Positions 37,374-48,640 of a DNA stretch of 64,000 nt are shown here, piece by piece. A program made the translations under genes and the position numbers. Within the stretch, counting starts at the first letter, position 1. Each line of letters begins with the position of its first letter. The notes below the pieces were generated by a model. That model was given only the letters and a program-made list of their open reading frames with translations, made no database searches and was not told where the DNA came from. The DNA is from an uncultured Clostridia bacterium (GTDB taxonomy: Bacteria > Bacillota > Clostridia > TANB77 > CAG-508): the NCBI GenBank assembly GCA_944387545.1, contig CALXFE010000001.1, forward strand, positions 98,206-162,205. The letters run 5' to 3'.

Positions 37374-37627
37374 TTTTGAATTTCCTCCTTTTTTATTTTG
37401 TAATATTAGTATGTCTCATTTTTCTAAATTTATTAAAATGGAGGAAAGAAGAAAATCCCAAGATTTATAAAAATTTCTAAAACTGTTGAATTTCTAGCCA
37501 TTATAAGATATAATGGCATATGTGAAATAATGGTATAATAATAAAAAAAAATCTTATCATTATTGCAATAAAAAATTTTTTTAATATATAATGAGCATAT
37601 ATTTGCTTTAATTGGAGGTTTCATTTT

Positions 37628-39019
37628 ATGAAAAAATTAGTGATTAAAGATTTATATAAAAACACAAATGAATATGGAAATAAAGAAATCACATTAGAAG
37701 GTTGGGTAAGAACCATTCGTGATTCTAAAACTTTTGGATTTATTGAATTAAATGATGGTTCATTTTTCAAAAATGTACAAATTGTATTTAGTGACAAATT
37801 AGAAAACTTTGCTGAAATTGCCAAACTATCTATTAGTTCTTCTATAAAAGTTACAGGTACCTTTGTGATTACTGAAAATGCCAAACAACCTTTTGAAATT
37901 CAAGCAAGTAAAATAGAGATCTTAAATTTATGTGATTTAGAATATCCACTTCAAAAGAAAAGACATTCTTTTGAATATTTAAGAACCATTTCTCATCTTC
38001 GTCCTAGAACCAATACCTTTAATGCAGTATTTAGAGTAAGAAGTGTTTTTGCATATGCTATCCACAAATTTTTCCAAGAAAGAGGATTTGTCTATGTACA
38101 TACGCCTATTCTTACCTCTAGTGATGCTGAAGGTGCAGGAGAAATGTTTAATGTCAATTCTTTTGACCTTGCGAATGTTCCAAAAACAGAAGATGGACAA
38201 GTGGATTTCACAAAAGATTTCTTTGGAAAACCTGCTCATCTTACAGTAAGTGGTCAATTAAATGTCGAAACTTATGCAACTGCATTTAGAAATGTATACA
38301 CCTTTGGTCCTACGTTTAGAGCGGAAAACTCTAATACTGTAAAACATGCCGCAGAATTCTGGATGATTGAACCTGAAATTTGTTTTGCAGATTTAAATGA
38401 TGATATGGATTTAGCAGAAGACATGCTAAAATACACATTTTCTTATGTTTTAGAAAATTGTAAAGAAGAAATGGAATTTTTCAATAACTTTGTAGATAAA
38501 GGATTATTAGAAAGACTACATAATGTGATTCATTCTGACTTTGCTAGAATAACTTACACAGATGCTATTAAAGAATTAGAAAAGGCAAATGACAAATTCG
38601 AATTTAAAGTATCTTGGGGTGTTGACTTACAAACAGAACATGAAAGATACCTTTGTGAACAAGTCTTTAAAAAGCCTGTATTTGTAACAGACTATCCAAT
38701 GGAAATTAAAGCTTTTTATATGAAACAAAATTCAGATGGAAAAACAGTTGCTGCAGCTGACCTTTTGGCTCCTGGTATTGGAGAAATTATTGGTGGTAGC
38801 CAAAGAGAAGAAGATTACGATAAATTAGTAGCAAGAATGAAAGAACTAAATATGGATATAGATAGTTACAATTGGTATTTAGATTTAAGAAAATATGGTA
38901 GTTGTGACCATGCAGGTTTTGGTCTAGGTTTTGAAAGAGCCATTATGTATTTAACTGGTATGCAAAATATTCGTGATGTCATTCCTTTCCCTAGAACACC
39001 TAAAAATTGTGAATTTTAA
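37628..39019 (+). CDS. asnS: Asparaginyl-tRNA synthetase
   Basis: 463 residues. N-terminal OB-fold anticodon-binding domain (about 15-110), then the class II core with motif 2 FRAENSNT and motif 3 [20 protein letters not shown] precedes the ATG. With GatCAB in the same genome, amidation may serve mainly Gln-tRNA(Gln). Confidence 0.96.
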   Translation: MKKLVIKDLYKNTNEYGNKEITLEGWVRTIRDSKTFGFIELNDGSFFKNVQIVFSDKLENFAEIAKLSISSSIKVTGTFVITENAKQPFEIQASKIEILNLCDLEYPLQKKRHSFEYLRTISHLRPRTNTFNAVFRVRSVFAYAIHKFFQERGFVYVHTPILTSSDAEGAGEMFNVNSFDLANVPKTEDGQVDFTKDFFGKPAHLTVSGQLNVETYATAFRNVYTFGPTFRAENSNTVKHAAEFWMIEPEICFADLNDDMDLAEDMLKYTFSYVLENCKEEMEFFNNFVDKGLLERLHNVIHSDFARITYTDAIKELEKANDKFEFKVSWGVDLQTEHERYLCEQVFKKPVFVTDYPMEIKAFYMKQNSDGKTVAAADLLAPGIGEIIGGSQREEDYDKLVARMKELNMDIDSYNWYLDLRKYGSCDHAGFGLGFERAIMYLTGMQNIRDVIPFPRTPKNCEF

Positions 39020-39030
39020 GTAATCATCAT

Positions 39031-39068
39031 AAAAGAATCTCTAATAAAAATTTATTAGAGATTCTTTT
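39031..39068. terminator. Bidirectional terminator between asnS and proS
   Basis: Perfect 16-bp stem AAAAGAATCTCTAATA / TATTAGAGATTCTTTT with a 6-nt loop. Confidence 0.9.
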
Positions 39069-39100
39069 CTATTGTCTTATTTTTCTATTCTATATTCATT

Positions 39101-40540
39101 TTAATATTGTCTTCCCCAAACTACCATCTTTGTAGCTGGTTTACCACAACATACACAAGTATCTCCTAAATGTTCTTGCGCAAAAGGCATACATCTTGAT
39201 GGAGCTCCTGTTTCTTCTTTTACTTTATCTTCACATTCTTGATTTCCACACCACATGGTTTTTACAAATCCTTGATTTTCTTCTAGATTTTTCTTTAATT
39301 CTTCCATATTGTGTGCGATAGTTGTTTTGTCTTCCATTCTCTTTTTACATGCATCATACATAGAGCTTTGAATGTCTTTTAATAATTGATCTAATTTTTC
39401 TTCAATTTCTTCTAATTTTACAGATATTTTTTCAGCTGTATCTCTTCTTACTAAAACTACTTCTCCGTTTTCAATATCTCTAGGTCCCATTTCAATTCTA
39501 ACTGGTACACCTCTCATTTCCCAATCATTAAATTTATATCCGACAGAATAATTATCTCTATCATCTAGTTTCATTCTAAATTTTTTACTTAATTTTTCAT
39601 TTAATGCATTAGCTTTCTCTAATACGCCTTCTTTTTGTTGTGCAATTGGTACAATGACTGCTTGTATTGGTGCAACAAGTGGTGGTAATTTTAATCCTCT
39701 ATTATCTCCATGTGCCATAATGACTGCTCCAATTAATCTTGTACTAATTCCCCATGAAGTTTGGTAAGCATATTCTTGATCTCCATTTTTATTTTGGAAT
39801 TTTACATCAAATGGTTTTGTAAAGTTTTGACCAAAATAGTGAGAGGTTCCACCTTGCAAAGCTCTACCATCATGCATTAATGTTTCTACTGTATAGGTTG
39901 CTTCAGCTCCCGCAAATTGTTCTTTCTTTGTTTTTTGTCCTTTTAACACTGGTATTGCTAATAGATTTTCTATAATATCTGCATATACCTCTAGCATATC
40001 TAATGTAAATTGTTTTGCTTCTTCTGCTGTTTCATGAATGGTGTGTCCTTCTTGCCATAAAAATTCTCTTGAACGTAAAAATGGTCTTGTTTCTTTTTCC
40101 CATCTTAATACACTACACCATTGGTTATATAAAAATGGTAAATCTCTCCATGAGCTAAGCCACTTTGAATACATGGTAGAAAAGATTGTTTCAGAAGTAG
40201 GTCTTACACATAATCTTTCTTCTAATTTTTCTCCTCCACCTACTGTTACCCAAGCAACCTCTGGAGCAAATCCTTCAACATGGTCTTTTTCTTTATTTAA
40301 TAAATTCTCTGGTATTAATACTGGCATTGAAATATTTTTTACACCATGCTCTTTAAATTTTTCATCTGCATATTTTTGTATGTTTTCCCAGATAGCATAT
40401 CCATATGGTCTAATGGCTATAAATCCTTTTACATCTGTATAATCCGCAAGTTCTGCTTTTAACACAATGTCTGTATACCATTGTGGAAAATTTTCATCGA
40501 TATTGGTAATATCTTTTACAAATTCTTTTTCATTTTTCAT
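39101..40540 (-). CDS. proS: Prolyl-tRNA synthetase (short, archaeal/eukaryotic-type)
   Basis: 479 residues, lacking the INS editing insertion of bacterial-type ProRS. Class II motif 2 region [20 protein letters not shown] and [15 protein letters not shown] near motif 3. The C-terminal zinc-like domain has Cys in [16 protein letters not shown] and TCVCCGKPA. Charges tRNA-Pro. Found in many Clostridia. Confidence 0.95.
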   Translation of the reverse strand: MKNEKEFVKDITNIDENFPQWYTDIVLKAELADYTDVKGFIAIRPYGYAIWENIQKYADEKFKEHGVKNISMPVLIPENLLNKEKDHVEGFAPEVAWVTVGGGEKLEERLCVRPTSETIFSTMYSKWLSSWRDLPFLYNQWCSVLRWEKETRPFLRSREFLWQEGHTIHETAEEAKQFTLDMLEVYADIIENLLAIPVLKGQKTKKEQFAGAEATYTVETLMHDGRALQGGTSHYFGQNFTKPFDVKFQNKNGDQEYAYQTSWGISTRLIGAVIMAHGDNRGLKLPPLVAPIQAVIVPIAQQKEGVLEKANALNEKLSKKFRMKLDDRDNYSVGYKFNDWEMRGVPVRIEMGPRDIENGEVVLVRRDTAEKISVKLEEIEEKLDQLLKDIQSSMYDACKKRMEDKTTIAHNMEELKKNLEENQGFVKTMWCGNQECEDKVKEETGAPSRCMPFAQEHLGDTCVCCGKPATKMVVWGRQY

Positions 40541-40582
40541 AATTTAAATCTCTCCTCATATTAAAATTTTATTTTTTTTAAA

Positions 40583-41285
40583 TTATTCTTCTCCTTCCCT
40601 TTCGGGCATTGGAGCCTCTTGTTTAGTATGAGGTTTGGTTTCTTCACTTTTATTGGTTTTGTCAATATCTTCTATCAGATTACTTTCTATATTTTCATCT
40701 TTATCTTCTTCATTTTCAATATTTTCGTTTTCAACTAAGTCATCAATAACAATTTGTTGATTACTATCTAATTTATATCTTGGTAATTCTGGTAAATCTT
40801 TTAATGTACTATAGCCAAACATTTTTAAAAATTCATTTGTTGTTTTATAAGACATTGGCTTTCCTGGTAAATCTGTTTTTCCTGCCTCTTCTACTAACCC
40901 GTATTCTAACAATTTATATACACAAGCATCTGCTGATACACCTCTTATTGCTTCTATTTCTGCTCTTGTTATTCTAGGGTTGTAGGCAATAATAGATAAT
41001 GTTTCCAATGCTGCTGTAGATAAATTTGGTTTTGTTCTTTTATCTACTATTGGATAAATATATTCATATAATTCTTTTTTAGTTGCTAATTGATAGCCAT
41101 CTTCTACTCCGAATAATTTCGATTCCTCTATTTTCAGCTTTATATTCTTGTTGCATATTTTTTATAATCGTACGAATTTCTTCCTCATTTTTTTCTAAGA
41201 CTAATATGAATTCATTAATTTTTACAATTCGTCCTGCCGCAAATAATATTGCTTCTATAATAGATTTTATTTTTTCTATCTCCAT
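40583..41285 (-). CDS. scpB: Chromosome segregation protein ScpB requiring a +1 shift at a CGGA site
   Basis: 233 residues when joined. First frame: MEIEKIKSIIEAILFAAGR to GIEII then CGG; the +1 frame gives GVEDGYQLATKKELYEYI, then METLSIIAYNPRITRAEIEAIRGV. Together they form the two winged helices of ScpB, a partner of SMC-ScpA. Either frame alone lacks half the fold. The last 60 residues are an acidic Glu/Asn tail. scpA is not in the window. Confidence 0.9.
41108..41111 (-). other. CGGA recoding site in scpB
   Basis: Frame-zero codon 59 is CGG (41111-41109); Gly from CGGA continues into VEDGYQL. Preceding codon ATT. Confidence 0.83.
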
Positions 41286-41420
41286 TTACTTCCCTACTTT
41301 TCTTAAATTTATTATATATTATGTCAAAAATAGCTTGATATGTCAAGATTTTCCTAAAATTCTTCTTGCACTTTTGTGTTTTATATGCTAATATAATAAA
41401 AAAGTTAAGGGGGAATTTCT

Positions 41421-41588
41421 ATGAGTAATGATAAAAAAATAGAAATTATTTCAGGTGAAGATGGTAATTTAGATATATCTCCTGTACATGATCATATTGC
41501 TCCAATAAAACCACATGATACAGATGATAAAAAGCCAAAAAATATTGTAATTCCAAAAGAAAAGAAAGAAAAAGAAGAAGAAAATTAA
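41421..41588 (+). CDS. Small hypothetical charged protein
   Basis: 55 residues, MSNDKKIEIISGEDGNLDISP to a KEKKEKEEEN end, with AAGGGGGA 6 nt before the ATG. A candidate promoter (TTGCAC at 41366) lies upstream. No membrane segment or known motif; Lys/Glu-rich C-terminus. Coding is supported by the box and clean frame only. Confidence 0.6.
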   Translation: MSNDKKIEIISGEDGNLDISPVHDHIAPIKPHDTDDKKPKNIVIPKEKKEKEEEN

Positions 41589-41680
41589 TTCTTCTTTTTT
41601 TATTGAAACAAAAATTTATTGAAACAAAATATTATGAAATTGTTTTATTTAAATAAAACGGTATATATTAAATTTCTTAT

Positions 41681-41709
41681 TTGACTATATGTATTCTCCC
41701 TTGTATAAT
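41681..41709 (+). promoter_or_regulatory. mutS2 promoter
   Basis: TTGACT (41681-41686), 17-bp spacer, TATAAT (41704-41709). Confidence 0.82.
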
Positions 41710-41748
41710 ACATATATACATTTTATAGTATTGAAAGGATCGTAAAAT

Positions 41749-44125
41749 ATGAATAATCACTATATATCCAAACTAGAATTTCATAAAGTATTAGAACAAT
41801 TAAGCAATTTTTGTTCTACCTATTTAGGGAAAGAATTTGCTACCAATTTAAGCATATACCATGACGCTACGACTGTAAAACAAAAATTAGCAGAAACAGA
41901 AGAAGCTGTTCGATTAATCTATAAAACAGGAATACCTTCTTTTTATGATATTCATAACATTGATATCTATCTAATAAAACTAGAAAGTTCTCAGAGCTTA
42001 ACGCCTAAAGGATTATTAGATTTGAACAATATTTTTCTATGTGCACAAGAATTAAGAAACTATTTTTCCAAAGATTATATAGATGAAAAGGATTTTCCTA
42101 TTCTATCCACGCTATTTTCTCAATTATATTCTAACGTAGGAATCACTAGTAAAATCTCTTCTTCTATAATTGATGAAAACACAATTGATGATAAAGCTTC
42201 TTCAGGATTGCAAAGCATCAGAAAAAAAATCAGAAATCTAGAGCAAGAAATTCGTTCTAAATTAAATTCTATGATACATTCTTCTCAATTTTCTAAATAT
42301 ATTCAGGAAAATGTTATTACTATTAGAAATGAGCGCTTTGTCATTCCTATAAAAGAAGAATATAGACATCAAGTAAAAGGGTTTGTCCATGATGTTTCTA
42401 ACGCTGGTTCTACTTTATTTATAGAACCCATTTCTATATTTGAATTAAACAATGAAATTAATCAATTACGATTAGAAGAAGAAATTGAAATTGAAAAGAT
42501 ACTACAAAATCTAACCTCTTTATTTTATCCATATATAGAAGAATTGAAAACGGATTTAAATATCCTTGGCACGTTAGATTTTATCTTTGCTAAAGCAAAA
42601 TATTCAAAATCAATTTCAGGAATTACACCAACAATCAATACACAAAAAGAAATTCATTTAATCAATGCAAGACATCCTTTAATCGATAGATCCAAAGTCG
42701 TTCCTATTTCTATTGAATTGGGAAAAAACTTTTCGACTTTATTAATTACAGGGCCTAATACAGGAGGAAAAACCGTTACTTTAAAAACGGTTGGTTTACT
42801 CACTTGTATGGCTTGTAGTGGATTAAATATTCCAGCTGATGAAAAATCTAGCATCTTTGTATTTGAAAATATATTTGCTGATATTGGTGATGACCAAAGT
42901 ATTGCAGACTCTTTGAGTACTTTTTCTTCTCACATGACAAATATTGTTGATATTACAAAAAACGCAAATGAGAATTCTCTCATTTTAGTAGACGAGTTAG
43001 GTTCTGGTACAGATCCGTTAGAAGGTGCTAATCTTGCAATCTCTATACTAGATTACTTTCAAACTGTACATGCACTTACAATTGCAACAACACATTATCA
43101 GGAATTAAAAAAATATGCGTTAATCACACCTCGGTTTTGAAAATGCTTCTGTAGAATTTGATGTTGAAACATTATCTCCTACATACAAGTTATTAATTGG
43201 TATTCCTGGAAAAAGTAATGCTTTTGAGATTAGTAAAAAATTAGGGTTGGATAATACAATTATAGAAAAAGCCAAAAGCTTAATGTCTTCAAATGATATT
43301 GAATTTGAAGAACTTTTAAAAAATATTTATTATGATAAATTAACCCTTGAAACCGAAAAAGAAAAAATTTTAACAGAATCGAAAGAAATCTCTATGTTAA
43401 AAGAAAATTTGCAAAAACAAAATGAAGAAAAGGAAAGACAAGCAAAAGAAATTATTAATACTGCCAAAACAAAAGCTAGAAATATCTTATTAGAAGCTAA
43501 AGAAGATGCAAATGAAATGATACAAAAATTATCTAATGCAACAGAATCGAAAGAAATAAATGCTTTGCGAAATTCCCTAAATACAAAAATAGGAAATATA
43601 AAACTTGAAAATATATCTTCTGAAACAATTGATAAAAGTAAGACGATTGATAGAAATGCGATTAAACCTGGAAAAGAAGTGTTTGTTAGTTCTGTAAATC
43701 AAAATGGAACTGTCCTTTCCAATATTTCTAAAAATGATGAGGTACAAGTACAAATCGGGAGTATGAAGATGAATGTTAAAATTGACTTATTACAAAATCC
43801 TGAAAAATCTAACAATTCTAAAAAAGCTTCCTACTCTTCTGCTTCTTCTCCTTCTCCCTCAAAAAATTCAAAAAGTAAGCATATTAAACCAGAAATCAAT
43901 GTTATTGGAATGAATGTGGAAGAAGCCAATTTTGTTATTGATAAATTTTTAGATGATTGTTCTCTAGCCAAACTAGAAACAGTCAGAATTATTCATGGTA
44001 AAGGTACAGGAAAATTGAAAAATGGTATTCACCAATTTTTAAAAAACAATTCTCATGTAAAGTCTTTTCGATTGGGTACTTTTGGAGAAGGAGAAATGGG
44101 TGTAACCGTTGTTACATTAAAATAG
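41749..44125 (+). CDS. mutS2: Endonuclease MutS2 requiring a +1 shift at a CGGT site
   Basis: 791 residues joined, the normal family length. First 461 codons: lever/clamp region, Walker A TGPNTGGKTVTLKT and Walker B LILVDELGSGTDPLEGANLA. At CGG frame zero meets TGA two codons later. The +1 frame continues GFENASVEFDVETLSPTYKL, a textbook MutS2 segment, then a coiled coil and the C-terminal Smr nuclease domain with IHGKGTGKLKNG. Without the shift the protein would lose the coiled coil and the nuclease. MutS2 acts on branched DNA or collided ribosomes. Confidence 0.93.
43132..43135 (+). other. CGGT recoding site in mutS2
   Basis: Frame-zero codon 462 is CGG; Gly is the residue expected before the NASVEFD motif. 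Preceding codon CCT. Confidence 0.88.
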
Positions 44126-44132
44126 ATATCAA

Positions 44133-44161
44133 AAAACTAGCAATTCATAAATTGCTAGTTT
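44133..44161. terminator. Bidirectional terminator between mutS2 and the secF-like gene
   Basis: Perfect 13-bp stem AAAACTAGCAATT / AATTGCTAGTTTT with a 3-nt loop. Confidence 0.88.
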
Positions 44162-44167
44162 TCTAAT

Positions 44168-44845
44168 TTATTTTTTCCCTTTTTTCTCTTTACTTTCTTC
44201 TAATTTCTTTTTCTCTAAATTATTTTCAAATCTACTTGTCATTCCAAACAATGTAAATAAGTATACTAATATTACTATTGGAATTGTTAATCTTCCTATT
44301 GGAATTCTTGTAATTGCTATAATGCTAAATAATAATACTTGAGATAACAACATAATCCCTATCGTTTTTGATATAACTTTTGCTGTATTTAATTTATAAT
44401 ATCTAATTCCTAAATATATTAGTGTAATCAAAATCGCTATTGCAAATGGAATTATATATGGTTTTATGATATCTCTTCCTCTTGTATGTGCTATATGTTG
44501 TACTTGCGTATCTTCTGCTGTTAATTCTGTGCCATATTTTTCATTTATTTTGGTTATTAAGTTATTTTTTTGTTCATCTGATATCGATGTTGTTGTAATA
44601 GAAACAGAATCCTCAAAAACCTCTACTTTTTGTATCATCACTTTTTGGTTTCCAAATACTTCATTTGTTATTTGTTTAATATCCGCTATATCAAACTCTG
44701 TTTGTAAGTATAATTCTACTCTTTGTGTATCTTGATATTTTAAATCAAAATTAAATCCCTTTACAGCAATCATGACAATTCCTGCTATTATGATTAATAT
44801 CATTAATACAATTTTTAGTTGTTTACTTTTTATGAATTGTTTCAT
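44168..44845 (-). CDS. secF: SecF-like protein translocase subunit (short, divergent)
   Basis: 225 residues: an N-terminal membrane helix (about 12-29), an extracytoplasmic domain (about 30-125: QRVELYLQTEFDIADIKQIT), and only three or four further hydrophobic segments. Typical SecF is about 300 residues with six helices. The call rests on position after secD and the domain pattern. The protein ends in a Lys/Glu-rich tail. Confidence 0.7.
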   Translation of the reverse strand: MKQFIKSKQLKIVLMILIIIAGIVMIAVKGFNFDLKYQDTQRVELYLQTEFDIADIKQITNEVFGNQKVMIQKVEVFEDSVSITTTSISDEQKNNLITKINEKYGTELTAEDTQVQHIAHTRGRDIIKPYIIPFAIAILITLIYLGIRYYKLNTAKVISKTIGIMLLSQVLLFSIIAITRIPIGRLTIPIVILVYLFTLFGMTSRFENNLEKKKLEESKEKKGKK

Positions 44846-44858
44846 CTGTAAATACCTC

Positions 44859-46334
44859 CTATTTTTCTGCTTTTACTTTTAACATGGTTGCTGTAATTAA
44901 ATAATTATATAATGCAATTAAAGCAACTCCCCAGAACATTACCATTCCAAAACTACTAATGGTTGTCCAACTTACAAAACAAAATACAATTATTGAGATA
45001 CATATTGGTATAAGTCTCATAAAGAATTCTTTGTAACCTTCTTTGATAGCTTCTTTTATATTTTCTATTTTTTTACTATCTTCACTATTTTTTATTTTAG
45101 ATAGTATTTTATTGATAAATAAATAGTTTAATAATATGGTTACAATCATTCCCACAATACCTTGTATTGATACACTTACATTTGTATATCTAATGATTAA
45201 TAGATATAAGCTTATAAATCCAGCAAATACAATTGCTGACAAAAATCCATTTAATTTATATCTGATAATATATATAACTAGTCCAATTAAAAGAAGAATT
45301 CCAACTGCTAATGCTAAATATTGAATCCCCGTACTTGTTATGTCTGATAATATATATTCATTTGATTCAATATCATATTGTATTGGTAAATTTCCAGAAT
45401 CTAACACACTTGCCATAGCTGTCGCTTGTGTAATATAATCTTGCAAAGTATCTGTACTTGTTGTTGCACTTCCTATTGATAATTGTAATTGGCCGTTCTC
45501 TATTGGTTCATCAAAACTTGTTGTCATGATTTCTTGGTCATCAATTTTCATTGTTATTTCCTTATTAGTGGTTTCTGTTGAGTCGCTTGTTGTATTTGTT
45601 TCATTTGCTGTTGTACTATCCCCAGTTTCATCAGTTGTTGTATTTTCTGTTGCTGTATTTGTTGTATTTGTTGTGTTTTCAGTTTCTACATAAGTATTAC
45701 TAATGTTAGCTAATTTTTCTTTTCCTTGTTTATTAAATTCGATATTTAAGTATACAGTTGTTCCACCTGATGTAGAAGAACTTGATCCATACATAACATT
45801 GGCTAATTTTATATCTCCATTATCCATCAATACTTCTTTTGTATCTGCATCTATTATTTCAAATTTTCCTACTGTATTTATATTGCTTACAAAATTATCT
45901 GTAGCATCATTTTCTGGTAATTGAACTAAAATATCTCCTGTTTGGCTATCTACTGTTATCTCATATTCACCTACACCTTGAGATTTTAATCTTTCTTCTA
46001 TAATTTTTTTTGATTTTTCATAATTTTCTACTGTTAAACTATCTTCACGATTATTAGGCACACTTTCTTTTGTATAATTATTTTCGGCCAATTGCTCATC
46101 TGTCATTTCTTCATCTGTCTCTACTTCATTCCCATCAGCATCTTTGATAACATCTTGGCTTTCTGTATTTACAACTAATCTTATATATCTAGCACCTTGT
46201 AAATCCATATCTAAATCATAATCTCTTACTTTATTTTCCATTCTATTTTGTACATGTACATAAACTCCAAAAAAAGAAACCATTGTTACTAGCACTACTA
46301 ATGCAATTATTGTGATTATTTTTATTTTTTTCAT
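44859..46334 (-). CDS. secD: SecD-like protein translocase subunit with low-complexity insert
   Basis: 491 residues, AAGGAGAGG box. N-terminal helix, DLDMDLQGARYIRLVV matching the SecD D1 region, RLKSQGVGEYEITVDSQTGDILVQLP, then a Thr/Asn/Glu-rich low-complexity segment of about 50 residues (about 215-262), and a C-terminal block of five helices with LALAVGILLLIG. It aids protein export after SecYEG passage. The insert would face outward. Confidence 0.85.
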   Translation of the reverse strand: MKKIKIITIIALVVLVTMVSFFGVYVHVQNRMENKVRDYDLDMDLQGARYIRLVVNTESQDVIKDADGNEVETDEEMTDEQLAENNYTKESVPNNREDSLTVENYEKSKKIIEERLKSQGVGEYEITVDSQTGDILVQLPENDATDNFVSNINTVGKFEIIDADTKEVLMDNGDIKLANVMYGSSSSTSGGTTVYLNIEFNKQGKEKLANISNTYVETENTTNTTNTATENTTTDETGDSTTANETNTTSDSTETTNKEITMKIDDQEIMTTSFDEPIENGQLQLSIGSATTSTDTLQDYITQATAMASVLDSGNLPIQYDIESNEYILSDITSTGIQYLALAVGILLLIGLVIYIIRYKLNGFLSAIVFAGFISLYLLIIRYTNVSVSIQGIVGMIVTILLNYLFINKILSKIKNSEDSKKIENIKEAIKEGYKEFFMRLIPICISIIVFCFVSWTTISSFGMVMFWGVALIALYNYLITATMLKVKAEK

Positions 46335-46451
46335 TGTTCTCTTTCCTCTCCTTATTGTTTTTTATTCTATAGAAAAACTTTGATTGTATATTAACCCTAT
46401 ATAGCTTTCTATTTATACGTCAAAGTCTTTAATTTTATTTACACACGCTTT

Positions 46452-47112
46452 TTACAATAATTTGGTATTATTAATGACCAATTCAAACCAAATTTTTAAA
46501 TATTTTGCTGCATATTTACTCATCATGGTTCTATCCATAAATATCTCAAAATAATCTAATACGGGACATAATTTTGTATCTATTGTTAAATTTAATATCA
46601 CCTTTCTATCTTCACTATTTAATTCTAAACTTGCATTTGTTACCGCATAATTTACTCTATCATGAATATCAAATGTTGACAAATTCTGATTAGTTACTCT
46701 ATCTCTGTGTACATCTGATTTATCTGCTAGAATTAAAGCTGCTGATATATCACTTACCGCTGTTCCTGTTTTCTCGTCATGATTTCCAATTGCCATCATA
46801 ATTTCTGTTCTTTCTTGTACAGGCATGCCCATGTCTTTTAAAATGTTAAATGCCATAATTGCTCCACTATGTGCATGGTCTACTCGATTCACACAATTTC
46901 CAATATCGTGTAAATATCCTGCAATTTTTGCAAGTTCCACTGTTCTTTCTGGATATCCTAGTTTTTCTAAAATATCTCCTGCTCTTTTTGAAACGATTGA
47001 AATATGTCTATGACTATGTTCTGTATAGCCGAAGTCCATCTAATTGTTTTTGTGCACCTTGTATTAAGGCTTCGACCTCTTCGTTTTTTCTAACATTTTC
47101 TAAAGTAATCAT
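46452..47112 (-). CDS. HD-domain phosphohydrolase requiring a +1 shift at a CGGC site
   Basis: 219 residues joined, ATG at 47112 with GGAGGATA upstream. The first 27 codons are MITLENVRKNEEVEALIQGA to DGL, then CGG; the +1 frame gives GYTEHSHRHISIVSKRA. HD residues: YLHDIGN (HD), DHAHSGA, GNHDEK and the second Asp in LADKSD. Family members begin with a helix ending in LGYTEH, so Gly fits. Starting at an internal ATG would drop the helix. Substrate unknown. Confidence 0.86.
47028..47031 (-). other. CGGC recoding site in the HD hydrolase gene
   Basis: Frame-zero codon 28 is CGG (47031-47029); Gly completes LGYTEHS. Preceding codon CTT. Confidence 0.83.
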
Positions 47113-47322
47113 TCGTATCCTCCTTATTGGTAGTCTTTATAGATTTTATATTAAATTATAAAAAATATCAACTGTTTTCACTAATAATTCAAATATTTCC
47201 TTATCTAAAAAAATCTATTATATCTTTTTATATTTCAAATATCACCATATCCCCTTATTATTTACATATTTACGCCATTGTAGTATAATATTTTAAAATT
47301 ATATTATGAAAGAGAGAATCCT

Positions 47323-48228
47323 ATGATAAATCATATACCAGAATTTTTATATCATTTATTAATAAAACAATATGGAGAAAATATGACCCAAACAATTATT
47401 GATGGCTATTCTCAAAAAAGACCTTTGACCCTAAGAGCAAATACCCTGAAAGCCAATATTCAAAATATAAAAGATACTTTTGATTCCTTGGATTTTACAT
47501 ATAAAGATGTCTCTTGGTATAAAGATGCTTTGATCATGAAAAATATTTCAGAAGAACAAATTAAACATTTAGAAATTTATAAAAACGGAGAAATTTATCT
47601 ACAGAGCTTATCTTCTATGATACCACCTATTATTTTATCTCCTAAAGAAAATGAAAACATCCTAGATATGGCTGCTGCTCCTGGTGGTAAAACCACTCAA
47701 ATGTTAGCTATTTCTCAAAATAAAGCATTTATCACAGCTTGTGAAAAAAATAAAATCCGAGCAGAAAGATTACAATATAATCTAAATAAACAAGATGCCA
47801 ATCGCGTAAATGTAATGATAAGGGACGCCAGACAATTAGACGATTTCTTCTGTTTTGATAAAATTCTATTAGATGCTCCTTGTAGTGGTAGTGGAACGAT
47901 TTCTATTTTTGATAAAAAATTAGAATCTACTTTTACAGAAAATTTAGTCAATCGTTCTGCAAAAGTTCAAGCTGATTTATTAAAAAAAGCCATTACTTTA
48001 TTAAAACCTGGTCATGAAATGGTTTATTCTACTTGCTCTATTTTATCTCAAGAAAATGAAACTATTTTACAAAAATTTATTGATTTAAAGCAAATTGAAG
48101 TCTTACCAATTGATGTATCTGTTTTTACAAATGCCATCTTGTTACCCTCTTCTATTGAAGGTGCTTTATGTATTTGCCCGTCTGATTTATATGAAGGTTT
48201 TTTTGTGGCTAAATTGAGAAAATTATAA
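47323..48228 (+). CDS. RsmB/NOP-family RNA m5C methyltransferase
   Basis: 301 residues. SAM motif MAAAPGGKTTQM, catalytic region LLDAPCSGSG, and second catalytic Cys in YSTCSI. Lacks the NusB-like N-terminus of RsmB and the C-terminal PUA of some RsmF proteins. Methylates cytosine in rRNA or tRNA; site not resolvable. Confidence 0.88.
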   Translation: MINHIPEFLYHLLIKQYGENMTQTIIDGYSQKRPLTLRANTLKANIQNIKDTFDSLDFTYKDVSWYKDALIMKNISEEQIKHLEIYKNGEIYLQSLSSMIPPIILSPKENENILDMAAAPGGKTTQMLAISQNKAFITACEKNKIRAERLQYNLNKQDANRVNVMIRDARQLDDFFCFDKILLDAPCSGSGTISIFDKKLESTFTENLVNRSAKVQADLLKKAITLLKPGHEMVYSTCSILSQENETILQKFIDLKQIEVLPIDVSVFTNAILLPSSIEGALCICPSDLYEGFFVAKLRKL

Positions 48229-48252
48229 CTAATTAATTATGATTCTTAAACC

Positions 48253-48298
48253 AAAAAGTATGATAGTGCCTAAAATAGGACACTATCATACTTTTTTT
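48253..48298 (+). terminator. Terminator after the m5C methyltransferase
   Basis: Perfect 16-bp stem AAAAAGTATGATAGTG / CACTATCATACTTTTT followed by T-run. Confidence 0.9.
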
Positions 48299-48313
48299 GA
48301 AATTGTCGGATAA

Positions 48314-48640
48314 TTACCTTACTCTTACTGCTGCATAAATCGCTTTCACTTCTGACATATCTGTATACCCTCCTATGATAATTCTATCTGGTTGAGTTTC
48401 ATAAAGATATGCAGCTGTTACAGCAATATCATCTGACCAATTATAGCCAATACAATTATCCCAGTTAAGATTAGGATTCTCTCCGTAGAGAATATCCCAT
48501 CCTTTCTCTACGGCTTCTCGAGTCAATCGAGCCATACGTGAATTACTTACCAGTGGATATCTTTGTGCAATCTCATCACTTGTAAGTATCCTTGCATTAT
48601 GAAGAAACATACCTCCATAACTACTTTCCCATTCAGCCAT
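48314..48640 (-). CDS. Hypothetical protein
   Basis: 108 residues from MAEWESSYGGMFLHNARI, with a strong AAGGAGG box. LTSDEIAQRYPLVSNSRMARLTREAVEKGWDI looks helical; the middle is Trp/Asn-rich (NLNWDNCIGYNWSDD). Base composition is richer in G+C than its neighbours. No family recognised; next to other accessory DNA, so probably acquired. Confidence 0.68.
   Translation of the reverse strand: MAEWESSYGGMFLHNARILTSDEIAQRYPLVSNSRMARLTREAVEKGWDILYGENPNLNWDNCIGYNWSDDIAVTAAYLYETQPDRIIIGGYTDMSEVKAIYAAVRVR

Noticed and set aside
41749..43140. Short MutS2 ATPase and a separate Smr protein (43247-44125) as two genes
   Set aside because: No ribosome binding site at 43247, and conserved NASVEFD residues between the two frames are coded only in the shifted frame.
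21715..47112. The six +1 breaks as ordinary sequencing or assembly errors
   Set aside because: Not fully excluded without reads. But all six insert C before GG, at frame-zero CGG, at a Gly codon, in non-homopolymer sequence, and a complementary tRNA is present. Random errors would not show this.
21715..47112. CGG as a reassigned or stop codon
   Set aside because: A three-base reassignment would not restore the downstream frame; a shift is needed at each site. CGG also reads as Arg in the radical SAM motif.
21715..47112. Six independent pseudogenes
   Set aside because: scpB and mutS2 are core genes, no further damage is seen in any of the six, and coding bias continues after each site.
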